From: Rhodococcus sp. (in: high G+C Gram-positive bacteria)
GTDB lineage: Bacteria; Actinomycetota; Actinomycetes; Mycobacteriales; Mycobacteriaceae
DNA length: 64,000 bases
Reading direction: 5' to 3'
NCBI GenBank assembly: GCA_012514505.1
Contig: JAAZAD010000512.1
Location: 1 to 64,000, forward strand
The translations under genes were made by a program, and so were the position numbers. Numbering within the stretch: position 1 is the stretch's first letter; each line of letters begins with the position of its first letter. The notes beneath the pieces are model-generated. The model was not told where the DNA came from. It saw nothing but the letters and a program-made list of their open reading frames with translations, and did no database searches. Below are positions 25,801 through 33,020 of the stretch, in pieces.

Positions 25801-26359
25801 CGAACACCGGGGTGATGTCGCCGAGAGAATGCGCCGTGACGGTTCCGTCGCCGAGTAGCAGATGAACCTCGGGAGAGACGGTGATCCCGTTGTTCTCCAG
25901 GGCATTCGCGTAGGCCGCCAACTGCAGGAGAGCCGGAACGCGCGCGTGCCTGGACAGTTTCGTGTCGTATACAGCGACGGACTCGGTCTCGCGCACCAGG
26001 AAATCGCAGAAACCGAGAAAGCGACCGTCGAAGAACGTGCCCTGGTAAACGACGTCTGCCCCGGAGCGGACCGCGTTCACGGTAGCCAGGTTGGCGTCGA
26101 ACAGAGACTGGCGATCGTGCTCGGGCCGTTCCATGACAACTACGCCGTCTCCAAAACGTTCTTGGAGACGGCGTAGGTGTGCTCGTTCGTGTGCATCACC
26201 GAGCCCGGAGGTCCGGGTCAGCATTGCGTCGTCCTCGGTGGGAGTGGCCTCTACGCGCCCGAGCGTGGCGTCGAGGCGCCGCAGCAGCCCGAACTCACAG
26301 GCCGCAGCAGAGGTGAGATCAGCGGCGCTGTAGACGATGGAATCGTCGAGTACGAACAT
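22883..26359 (-). CDS. RecB-like nuclease fused to RNase H-like domain and superfamily 1 helicase (TM0106 family)
   Basis: Large 1158-residue DNA/RNA processing protein. N-terminal Cas4/RecB-type nuclease (about 1-270): GFCDFL, YDTKLSRHARVPALLQLAAY (D-x-K and QLxxY motifs), and four cysteines (C21 and CGRCDTC near 217-223) placed as in iron-sulfur AddB/Dna2-type nucleases. Middle: DEDD/RNase H-like domain beginning IFFDFEGDPLWTEDG (about 315). C-terminal SF1 (Upf1/Dna2-like) helicase: GPPGTGKT near 778, VIDEAGQ, LLGDPQQLPQ and VAVSRAKWAAFVV. Cellular role is unclear; repair or processing of nucleic-acid ends is the family expectation. A 36-bp gap separates it from the upstream fadD gene. Confidence 0.88.
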   Translation of the reverse strand: MFVLDDSIVYSAADLTSAAACEFGLLRRLDATLGRVEATPTEDDAMLTRTSGLGDAHERAHLRRLQERFGDGVVVMERPEHDRQSLFDANLATVNAVRSGADVVYQGTFFDGRFLGFCDFLVRETESVAVYDTKLSRHARVPALLQLAAYANALENNGITVSPEVHLLLGDGTVTAHSLGDITPVFDARRSALEHLLDTHYRSDRAAEWGDARYTACGRCDTCAPELEKHRDLMLVAGMRSIARSRLLAGGITTIDELATHHGKIDGVHERTLAGLREQAGIQLRQERSGEPEFALHSPETLSAIPAPDDGDIFFDFEGDPLWTEDGSTDWGLEYLFGVVEGTADRFTFKPFWAHDRAQERTALIDFLDYVTQRRRQYPNMHVYHYAAYEKSALLRLAGRHGVGEDVVDNLLRDNVLVDLYPVVRGALRIGERSYSIKKLEPLYMGEHNRGGDVTNAAASVVAYADYCALRDDDKHDAADELLQGIADYNEYDCESTLRLRDWLLARAEEHSVAPRPGGQASLAVMEEPSPTETALRDFALIPGASDTAAESDDRRAAALMAAALEYHKRERKPFWWAHFDRLEASSDLSDVRDVLFVGSARVEQEWHKSSPRQKKLRRHTSLVGRFGTGSTVGAGTTMYALYDTPAPDAVAGDSAHLRGTCTAKVISVSKDEQRRDVVVVEELLSGDEYLDLPMALTPGPPITTDRIESSIRDTAARAASCLPDLPHTAAVDILRRVDPRTASGRPLPTAEGNDYITAITEAVLDLDDSYVAVQGPPGTGKTFTGARVVKTLVEQHHWRIGVVAQSHAVIENMLRGVIKAGLDPDVVGKKEGRGRDTPWTDLESKDYPGFLERSEGTGCVIGGTSWDFANTDRVPPGSLDLLVIDEAGQFALANTIAVSVAARNLLLLGDPQQLPQVSQGTHPEPVDESALGWLAAGHGALPPERGYFLERTWRMHPELCAPVSALSYEGRLRSQESVSGARTLTGVEPGVHTVYVDHRGNATQSPEEADEIVTTATKLLGLHWSDPHEKIADHPLGESDILVVAPYNAQVALIERRLAAAGLGGIEVGTVDKFQGREAPVVIVSMTASAVEDVPRGMSFLLSRNRLNVAVSRAKWAAFVVRSTALTQYVPTTPESLMELGAFMRLTAHSTAAINRS

Positions 26360-26395
26360 GCGCCGATTGTGCCACCGCCCACCGACAACGAAGCG

Positions 26396-28183
26396 TCAGG
26401 CGTAGAGGGCCTCGATCTCGGCCCCGTGCTCCTTGTGAATGATGTTGCGCTTGAGCTTCAGAGTCGGAGTCAGCTCGCCCGTCTCCTGGCTGAAGTCGAC
26501 GGTCAGGAGGCGGTACTTCTTGACCTGCTCGGCGCTCGAGACCTTCTTGTTGCCCTCGGCCACTGCGGCATCGATCTCCGCGATCAGTTCGGGGTTCTTC
26601 ACGATGTCCGCGATCGGAGTGTCCTCCGGAATGTTGTTGCGCTCCTTCCAGCCCGGAAGAGTTTCCTCGTCGAGGGTGATGAGTGCGCCGATGAACGGCT
26701 TGGCATCTCCGACAACCAGGCACTGGCTGACCAGCGGGTGCGCACGGATGGCATCCTCGATCACGGCCGGTGCGACGTTCTTGCCGCCGGCGGTGACGAT
26801 GATCTCCTTCTTGCGGCCGGTGATCGAGACATAGCCTTCCTCGTCGATCGCGCCGAGGTCGCCGGTGTGGAACCAGCCGTCGCGGATCGAGTCCGCGGTT
26901 GCCTGGTCGTTGTGCCAGTAGCCGCCGAACACGACGGGGCCCTGCACGAGCAGTTCGCCGTCTTCGCCGATCTTCGCGGCGTGACCGTTGACCGGCTTGC
27001 CGACGGTCCCGATCTTCTGGCTCGCCGTGGTGTTCACCGAGAAGGCCGCGCTGGTCTCGGTCAGTCCGTAGCCCTCGTAGACGGGGATACCGACACCACG
27101 GAAGAAGTGTCCGAGGCGGGCACCGAGCGCCGCACCGCCGGAGACCGCGCGATCGCATTCGCCGCCCAGGGCTGCTCGCAGCTTCGCGTAGACCAGCTTG
27201 TCGAACAGTGCGTGCTTGAGCTTGAGGCCCAGTCCCGCACCGCCGTTGTCCTGAGCCTCACTCCAGGCGATGGCCGTGGCAGAAGCCTTCTCGAAGATGT
27301 TGCCCTTCCCGCCGTCGTACGCCTTCTGCTTGGCGGAGTTGTAGACCTTCTCGAACACGCGGGGGACGGACAGGATGAAGTTCGGCTTGAACTCGGCGAA
27401 CTGATCGAGCAGCGTCGTCAGATCGGCGGTGTGGGCCACCGTCACCTTGGCGTCGAAAGCACCGAACGAGATCGCGCGAGCGAACACGTGGGCCAGCGGG
27501 AGGAACATCAGGGTGCGCTTGCCCGGCACCATCGCATCGCCCAACGCGATCCTCACCGAAGCCGATTCCGCGTAGAAGTTGGAGTGGGTGAGCTGCACGC
27601 CCTTGGGTTTTCCCGTGGTGCCGGACGTGTAGATGAGGGTGGCGGCGGATGAGGCGCGTACCTGGTGGCGGCGTTCGTCCAGCTGCTCGTCCGTGACGGA
27701 TGCGCCGCGAGCCGTGAGATCCTCGATGGCACCGCCGTCGATCTGCAGAACCTCACGCAAGGCTTCGGCTTCGGACGTCACCGTTTCGAGGTTGTCGGCC
27801 TGGGCTTGGTTCTCGATGACGAGGAGCGAGGTGGCGGAGTCCTCGAGGATCCACTTGGCCTGGTCCGGAGAGGAGGTCTCGTAGATCGCGACAGTGCAGC
27901 CACCGGCGGTCCAGATGGCGTAGTCGAATACGACCCACTCGTACCTGGTGCCCGACAGGAGGGCGACGCGGTCACCGAGCTCGACGCCCGATGCGATCAA
28001 GCCCTTGGCCACGGCCGTGACCTGCGCCGCGAACTCGGCGGCGGTGACATTCACCCATGCCGAGCCCTGCCGACGCTGAAACGGAACGAAGTTCGGGTCT
28101 TCGCTTGCGTGCCGGAACACGGTGTCCGCCATTGAGGCGTCCTCCGGGATCTCGAACGACTGCGGTACCGAGAATTCACGCAC
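26396..28183 (-). CDS. Long-chain acyl-CoA synthetase, FadD15-like
   Basis: Adenylate-forming ligase of 595 residues activating fatty acids to acyl-CoA. P-loop YTSGTTGKPKGVQLTHSN, adenine motif YEGYGLTETSAAFSVNT, GWFHTGDLGAIDEEGYVSITGRKKEI with the hinge, and C-domain PLVSQCLVVGDAKPFIGALI. The start is GTG 28183 (VREFSVPQSF), matching the VRE beginning of mycobacterial FadD15, with GAGGATGGGG upstream; the longer ORF-track start is a shadow. A second, clearly paralogous gene lies at 49497. A CRP-like site is 33 bp upstream, which suggests control by cAMP/carbon status. Confidence 0.93.
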   Translation of the reverse strand: MREFSVPQSFEIPEDASMADTVFRHASEDPNFVPFQRRQGSAWVNVTAAEFAAQVTAVAKGLIASGVELGDRVALLSGTRYEWVVFDYAIWTAGGCTVAIYETSSPDQAKWILEDSATSLLVIENQAQADNLETVTSEAEALREVLQIDGGAIEDLTARGASVTDEQLDERRHQVRASSAATLIYTSGTTGKPKGVQLTHSNFYAESASVRIALGDAMVPGKRTLMFLPLAHVFARAISFGAFDAKVTVAHTADLTTLLDQFAEFKPNFILSVPRVFEKVYNSAKQKAYDGGKGNIFEKASATAIAWSEAQDNGGAGLGLKLKHALFDKLVYAKLRAALGGECDRAVSGGAALGARLGHFFRGVGIPVYEGYGLTETSAAFSVNTTASQKIGTVGKPVNGHAAKIGEDGELLVQGPVVFGGYWHNDQATADSIRDGWFHTGDLGAIDEEGYVSITGRKKEIIVTAGGKNVAPAVIEDAIRAHPLVSQCLVVGDAKPFIGALITLDEETLPGWKERNNIPEDTPIADIVKNPELIAEIDAAVAEGNKKVSSAEQVKKYRLLTVDFSQETGELTPTLKLKRNIIHKEHGAEIEALYA

Positions 28184-28215
28184 TTCTACCCCATCCTCTG
28201 AAACATCATGACGAG

Positions 28216-28231
28216 TGTGCATTCGATCACA
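28216..28231. promoter_or_regulatory. CRP/GlxR-like site TGTGCATTCGATCACA
   Basis: Matches the TGTGA-N6-TCACA consensus of cAMP-receptor-type regulators at 9 of 10 defined bases. It lies 33 bp upstream of the FadD15-like GTG. The -10 element could not be placed, so activation versus repression is unclear. Confidence 0.55.
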
Positions 28232-28302
28232 TTTTGGACGTTTGTGCACCATCGTCACTGTCCGGTTTGGGTGGTTTGACCCACAACCTGGGGAAATAGG
28301 TG

Positions 28303-28821
28303 TTACGCGGCTTGCATCGATACCTGGTTCGGGGGGCTTTCGACGGTCTGCCTCGGCAGTCCGATGCCGGCCAGAGCCAGGAAATGCGACCACGCGGCAT
28401 CGCCGTCGGCGCCGCACGCCTCGACCCACGCGTCGTGAATCTGTTCGAGTGCGGCCTGGTCGCGCGCGGTATCGACCAGGTCGTCGATGGTGTCGATCCG
28501 GCGGTCGTAGAGCAGTGTTGCGGCCTGTTGGATGTGCCGGGCTTCGATGGGTACTCCCGTCGCGGAGTAGCGGCGCTTGTAGCTGGCGACCTTGCCGGCC
28601 CACTGGTCGGAGCTGCCGACCTCTTCGAACGTCCTCAGCAACGCGCGGGCGCCGTCCGTGACGGGCTGTTCGTGGCGTGCGCGGCGGTATGCGACATATC
28701 GGTCGACGACCCCGATGTCGTCCTGTCCGAGATGCGACTGAACCGATTCGATGATGCACAGCGCGAGGCTGTGCCGGTAGTCGTCGCCGACTGCTTCCGG
28801 TGCGTCGATCGAGGTGGTCAC
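28303..28821 (-). CDS. Hypothetical protein (172 aa)
   Basis: No family recognised. The product is soluble and mostly helical: HSLALCIIESVQSHLGQDD, VVDRYVAYRRARHEQPVTDG, then a basic stretch WAGKVASYKRRYSATG and a C-terminal ALAGIGLPRQTVESP. The C-terminal half loosely recalls helix-hairpin-helix DNA glycosylase-like proteins, but this is too weak for a call. GTG 28821 is chosen because GGAGG sits 5 nt upstream; the ORF-track TTG 28833 overlaps that site. It follows the phosphoribosyltransferase gene on the same strand with a 73-bp gap. Confidence 0.65.
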   Translation of the reverse strand: MTTSIDAPEAVGDDYRHSLALCIIESVQSHLGQDDIGVVDRYVAYRRARHEQPVTDGARALLRTFEEVGSSDQWAGKVASYKRRYSATGVPIEARHIQQAATLLYDRRIDTIDDLVDTARDQAALEQIHDAWVEACGADGDAAWSHFLALAGIGLPRQTVESPPNQVSMQAA

Positions 28822-28894
28822 GAGATCCTCCAAGTGCAGTACTTCGTGCTCTGGAGGATGTATCGGCGCGGTCCGGTGAAATGTTGCAGTTCGG

Positions 28895-29515
28895 CTACAA
28901 GAGATTGCTCGCTTCCGTGTCGGTCAGTTGATGGAAGTCGTCGTACGCGGCTCCCACACCGCCCAGATCGGTCGGAATCCACGGGCAGACGACCTCGTCC
29001 GCGACCACGTTCACTCGCTGCACGGCCTCGGGGCACGCGACAGGGACGGCCACGATCACTCGATCGGCTCCCTCGATGCGGACCGAATGGCAGGCCACTG
29101 CCACCGTCGCCCCGGTAGCCATTCCGTCGTCGACGAGGACGACGGTTCGCCCATGCAGGTCGATGCGGGGGCGTCCGCCGCGGAGCACCTTGGCGCGCCG
29201 GGCCAGTTCGTGACGCTCGTCGGCCTCGACCTTCTTCAATGCCGAGGGGGAAACTCGCGAATGCCGCACCACGTCGTCGTTCATCACACGGGTTCCGCCC
29301 TCTCCGATCGCGCCCATCGCCAATTCGGGTTGCCAGGGCAGGCCCAGTTTGCGGACCACGAGAATGTCGAACGGCGCGTGCAGGGCCAGTGCCACTTCTC
29401 GGCCGACGGGGACCCCGCCACGTGGGAGAGCGAGTACGACGACACCTCGCCCCCGCAGGTGAGTGAGCGAGTCGCACAGTGTGCGTCCCGCCGCGGTTCG
29501 GTCGGAGTAATGCAT
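28895..29515 (-). CDS. Phosphoribosyltransferase-domain protein
   Basis: Type I PRTase fold, 206 residues. The PRPP-binding loop is TVVLVDDGMATGATV, and the N-terminal ALPRGGVPVGREVALAL is the second phosphate-binding element. Such stand-alone actinobacterial proteins have no firmly assigned substrate and may hydrolyse or transfer onto an unknown base. Of two in-frame ATGs, 29515 is preferred because GGAG lies 6 nt before it, while the same GGAG directly abuts the ATG at 29521. Confidence 0.87.
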   Translation of the reverse strand: MHYSDRTAAGRTLCDSLTHLRGRGVVVLALPRGGVPVGREVALALHAPFDILVVRKLGLPWQPELAMGAIGEGGTRVMNDDVVRHSRVSPSALKKVEADERHELARRAKVLRGGRPRIDLHGRTVVLVDDGMATGATVAVACHSVRIEGADRVIVAVPVACPEAVQRVNVVADEVVCPWIPTDLGGVGAAYDDFHQLTDTEASNLL

Positions 29516-29581
29516 CGTCATCTCCGATATCGACGCTACCCGCGGAGCGTCGCCGATGCTTGCCTGGTCGGGCCGTTCGGG

Positions 29582-30379
29582 TCAGGGTGCGGCGACGCGG
29601 AATCTGCGTAGCTCGAGCGCCGGGTTCTTCTCTCGAACCTCACGCACCCGTTCCGCGGTCAGGGAACTGTGGACGACCCCTGGCGATTCGCCGAGAGACG
29701 CACAGACCACCCCCATCGGGTCGACGATCATGCTGTTTCCTGCCCCGCCCCGCCCACATTGGTCGGCGGCCGCCACGTAGATGGTGTTCTCGATCGCCCG
29801 CGCCCGCACGAGCGTCGTCCAGTGATCTTCCTTCAGGGGGCCGGGGATCCATTGTGCGGGCAACACCACAACGTCCGTCCCGGCGTCGACGAGGTGGCGG
29901 GTGGTCTCGGGGAAGCGAAGGTCGTAACAGGTCTGCATGCCGAAGGTGAGACCGCCGGCCGTGAACGTCTCCGGTTTCGCGATCTCGCCGGGGCGGATGA
30001 CGTCCGACTCGGTGAACCCGAATGCGTCGTACAGGTGCAGTTTGCGGTACACGGCCGCCAGGTTGCCGGTGGGCGAGAGCGAGACCAGGGTGTTGGAGAT
30101 GCGCTCGTCCCCGGACAGTTCTTCGGCGATACCCGCAACGAGGTGGATCTTCAGAGCTGCGGCGACGTCCGCCAGGCCGGTGACGAATTCGCCGTCCAGC
30201 GGCTCGGCCGCGTCGACGATGCGTTCGTCGACGCTCGGCGCGGTGAACATCGAATACTCGGGCACGACGACGACGTCGGCACCGAAATCAGCCGCTTCCT
30301 GTGCGAGCATGCGCACCGTGCGCAGGTTTTCCTGCTTGTCCTGACCCGGACCGAACTGAGCGACCGCAACCTCGACCAT
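29582..30379 (-). CDS. Carbon-nitrogen hydrolase (nitrilase superfamily amidase)
   Basis: 265-residue nitrilase-fold amidase. The catalytic triad is visible as E41 (VVVVPEYSMF), K113 (AVYRKLHLYD) and C151 (MQTCYDLRFPE). Likely substrates are omega-amides or deaminated thiol-peptide repair products, as for Nit1/Nit2-like relatives, but this is inference. ATG 30379 (MVEVAVAQFG) is preferred to the ORF-track start: TAGCGT lies 7 nt before it. Divergent from the RNA helicase gene. Confidence 0.9.
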   Translation of the reverse strand: MVEVAVAQFGPGQDKQENLRTVRMLAQEAADFGADVVVVPEYSMFTAPSVDERIVDAAEPLDGEFVTGLADVAAALKIHLVAGIAEELSGDERISNTLVSLSPTGNLAAVYRKLHLYDAFGFTESDVIRPGEIAKPETFTAGGLTFGMQTCYDLRFPETTRHLVDAGTDVVVLPAQWIPGPLKEDHWTTLVRARAIENTIYVAAADQCGRGGAGNSMIVDPMGVVCASLGESPGVVHSSLTAERVREVREKNPALELRRFRVAAP

Positions 30380-30386
30380 GATCACC

Positions 30387-30392
30387 ACGCTA
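30387..30392 (-). promoter_or_regulatory. -10 hexamer TAGCGT for leaderless amidase mRNA
   Basis: On the minus strand TAGCGT is followed by 7 nt and the ATG at 30379. Confidence 0.45.
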
Positions 30393-30486
30393 TGCGAGCA
30401 AATGTGAGATGGCATCCGTCACTGTTTGCGGCGGATTTGCGCGGGCCGTCCTTCGGGTAGTTGATCGTGCACTAAACTGCTGGTCA

Positions 30487-32250
30487 ATGAGTGAGAACGA
30501 GCAAGCCCCCGAGAATCCCACCTTTGCCGACCTCGACATCGACGATCGGGTGTTGAAGGCATTGTCCGACGTGGGGTACGAGTCGCCCTCACCGATCCAG
30601 GCGGCCACTATTCCGCCGCTCCTCGCCGGCAACGACGTGGTCGGTCTTGCGCAGACCGGTACCGGTAAGACTGCAGCCTTCGCGGTGCCGATTCTCTCCC
30701 GAATCGACTTGTCGCAGAAGTCTCCGCAAGCATTGATCCTCGCACCGACGCGTGAGCTCGCGTTGCAGGTCGCGGAGGCTTTCGGGAAGTACTCGGCGCA
30801 CATCCCCGGCTTGCACGTGCTGCCCATCTACGGCGGCCAGGCGTACGGCGTTCAGCTTTCCGGCCTGCGCCGCGGCGCGCACGTGGTGGTGGGGACGCCG
30901 GGGCGTGTCATCGACCACCTCGAGAAGGGCACGCTCGACATCTCGAAGCTCGCGTTCCTCGTTCTCGACGAGGCGGACGAGATGCTGAAGATGGGATTCC
31001 AGGAGGACGTCGAGCGCATCCTCGCAGATACCCCGGAATACAAGCAGGTCGCGCTCTTCTCGGCCACCATGCCCGGTGCGATCCGGAAGATCTCCAAGCA
31101 GTATCTGCACGACCCCATCGAGATCACGGTCAAGTCGAAGACGTCGACGGCCTCCAACATCTCGCAGCGGTACGTGCTCGTTGCGCACCAGCGCAAACTC
31201 GACGCCCTCACGCGTATTCTCGAGGTCGAGACATTCGGGGCCATGATCATCTTCGTCCGTACCAAGCAGGCGACGGAGGATCTCGCGGAACGTCTCCGCG
31301 CACGAGGGTTCTCTGCGGCGGCGATCAACGGTGACATCGTGCAGGCCCAACGTGAGCGCACCATCGGGCAACTGAAGAACGGCGCACTCGACATTCTGGT
31401 GGCCACTGATGTCGCCGCCCGCGGACTCGACGTCGAGCGCATCTCCCACGTGGTCAACTACGACATTCCGCACGACACCGAGTCGTACGTCCACCGCATC
31501 GGCCGTACCGGCCGTGCGGGCCGTGCAGGTGAGGCACTCCTGTTCGTCGCCCCGCGCGAACGTCATCTGTTGAAGGCGATCGAGCGCGCCACTCGCCAGC
31601 CGCTCGCCGAGATGCAGTTGCCCAGCGTGGAGGATGTCAACGCACAGCGAGTCGCCAAGTTCGGTGACTCGATCACCGAGAGCCTCACGTCGGACAACCT
31701 GGGGTTGTTCCGGAAGATGATCGAGGATTACGAGCGCGAGCACGACGTGCCGCTCGCCGACATCGCTGCCGCGCTCGCCGTGCAGTCCCTCGAGTGCGAT
31801 TCGTTCTTGATGGATCCCGAGCCGCCGCCCCCGCCGCGCCGTGAACGCGAGCCGCGTGAGCGCCCGGCGCGCCGCTTCGACGACGGCCCGCCCAAGCGTT
31901 CGCGTGGGCCGGGGGAGCAGGAATTGTCGACGTACCGCATCGCGGTCGGCAAACGGCATCGTGTCGTTCACGGGGCCATCGTCGGCGCGATCGCGAACGA
32001 GGGTGGTCTGCGCCGCAGCGACTTCGGGCACATCAGCATCCGGCCCGACCACAGTCTCGTGGAGCTACCGGCAGACCTGCCGCGGGAAACACTCGAGGCG
32101 TTGCGTCGTACCCGCATCTCGGGCGTGCTGATCCAGCTTCAGCCGGACCAAGGCCCACCCAGTGGCCGACCCGGGCGCGGCGGACGGGACGACCGTGCCG
32201 GCGGTCGCTTCAAACGCGACCGCGACGGAAAGCGCAATCCGCGGGGTTAG
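30487..32250 (+). CDS. deaD: DEAD-box ATP-dependent RNA helicase, DeaD/CsdA type
   Basis: 587-residue RNA helicase for RNA remodelling, ribosome assembly and cold response in relatives. Q motif region FADLDIDDRVLKAL; motif I AQTGTGKT; motif II LDEADEM; motif III SATMPG; motif VI HRIGRTGRAGRAGE. After a Pro/Arg-rich linker comes the DbpA/CsdA-type RNA-binding domain (YRIAVGKRHRVVHGAIVGAI, FGHISIRPDHSLVELP), then a basic Gly/Arg tail (GRGGRDDRAGGRFKRD) typical of RNA contact. ATG 30487 (MSENEQAPE) fits the domain start; a TAAACT hexamer lies 8 nt upstream. Confidence 0.95.
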   Translation: MSENEQAPENPTFADLDIDDRVLKALSDVGYESPSPIQAATIPPLLAGNDVVGLAQTGTGKTAAFAVPILSRIDLSQKSPQALILAPTRELALQVAEAFGKYSAHIPGLHVLPIYGGQAYGVQLSGLRRGAHVVVGTPGRVIDHLEKGTLDISKLAFLVLDEADEMLKMGFQEDVERILADTPEYKQVALFSATMPGAIRKISKQYLHDPIEITVKSKTSTASNISQRYVLVAHQRKLDALTRILEVETFGAMIIFVRTKQATEDLAERLRARGFSAAAINGDIVQAQRERTIGQLKNGALDILVATDVAARGLDVERISHVVNYDIPHDTESYVHRIGRTGRAGRAGEALLFVAPRERHLLKAIERATRQPLAEMQLPSVEDVNAQRVAKFGDSITESLTSDNLGLFRKMIEDYEREHDVPLADIAAALAVQSLECDSFLMDPEPPPPPRREREPRERPARRFDDGPPKRSRGPGEQELSTYRIAVGKRHRVVHGAIVGAIANEGGLRRSDFGHISIRPDHSLVELPADLPRETLEALRRTRISGVLIQLQPDQGPPSGRPGRGGRDDRAGGRFKRDRDGKRNPRG

Positions 32251-32298
32251 TTCCTCTTCGGTTCGAAGTCGCGGTGCGGCAGCGGGTGTTTCGTGCTG

Positions 32299-32928
32299 CT
32301 ATTTCCGTGCTGCGACTTCGGCGGGCAGCGGGCCCTCCTCGGGAACGTAGAACGATCCGACCGTCGGGAGCACGTGACATGCGGCTGTTGCGTAATTGAC
32401 CGTGCCGAACATGGCGGCGACCACCGTGCCCGAACCGGTGTGCACCGTTGTGGACAGTGACGGGTACCCGCCTGCTGTCGTCTCGTCCAGCGCGTCGATT
32501 CCGCTCGCCCCGGTGGTGGTGTTGATCCACGCAACACTCAGTAAGGACGTCGTCACGACGCCGGGGTGTGCGGACAGCGCCTGAAAGCTGACCGCGTCCC
32601 CGTGAACGACGGGGTTGGTGCTCGGCGCCATCGTCACGGTGACGGGCGCGCTGGGTCCGCAACCGATCGTGGGCGCGGTGTAGAAGAACGGTGTGTGCTC
32701 GTCGGCGACGTCGGAGAGCTTCGGCGAGGCCGTGAGGGCCTGCAGTGCAGCGTGAGCCGCTGCACCTTCGACCTTCTCGTGGATGGAGCCCACTCCCGGG
32801 AGATCGGGGATGCCTGACAGGTCGGGGGTGAAGGGGGCGGCCGCTGCCTGGCCGGTCAGGGCGAGTGGCATTGCGATCGCTACCGCGCCAGTGGCGAACG
32901 TGCGCAGTATCCGACCCTCGACGTGCAC
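32299..32928 (-). CDS. Secreted protein of unknown function
   Basis: 209-residue exported protein. The N-terminus (HVEGRILRTFATGAVAIAMP, then LALTGQAAAAPF) is a standard Sec signal peptide with an A-x-A cleavage site. The mature part has PDLSGIPDLPGVGSIHEKV, two cysteines (one in PTIGCGPSAP, one in TAACHVLPTVG) that could pair, and Thr/Ser-rich beta-like sequence. No family recognised. GTG 32928 is chosen: AGGAGA lies 6 nt before it, better than ATG 32943. Convergent with the RNA helicase gene; a short duplicated block overlaps its stop codon. Confidence 0.78.
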   Translation of the reverse strand: MHVEGRILRTFATGAVAIAMPLALTGQAAAAPFTPDLSGIPDLPGVGSIHEKVEGAAAHAALQALTASPKLSDVADEHTPFFYTAPTIGCGPSAPVTVTMAPSTNPVVHGDAVSFQALSAHPGVVTTSLLSVAWINTTTGASGIDALDETTAGGYPSLSTTVHTGSGTVVAAMFGTVNYATAACHVLPTVGSFYVPEEGPLPAEVAARK

Positions 32929-33020
32929 GTGTGTTCTCCTCATTGCCCCTGCGCTGAGGGGCCGTCCCGACTCGTGAGCACTCCCCGACAACAAATGCCC
33001 GCGGAAAACTTACCCGAGCG

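Noticed and set aside
30589-32052. 487-aa minus-strand ORF
   Set aside because: Mirror of the DEAD-box helicase gene, whose motifs are complete on the plus strand.
32256-32268. CTTCG-GTT-CGAAG hairpin as deaD terminator
   Set aside because: Only five base pairs and no T-run; too weak to list as a terminator.
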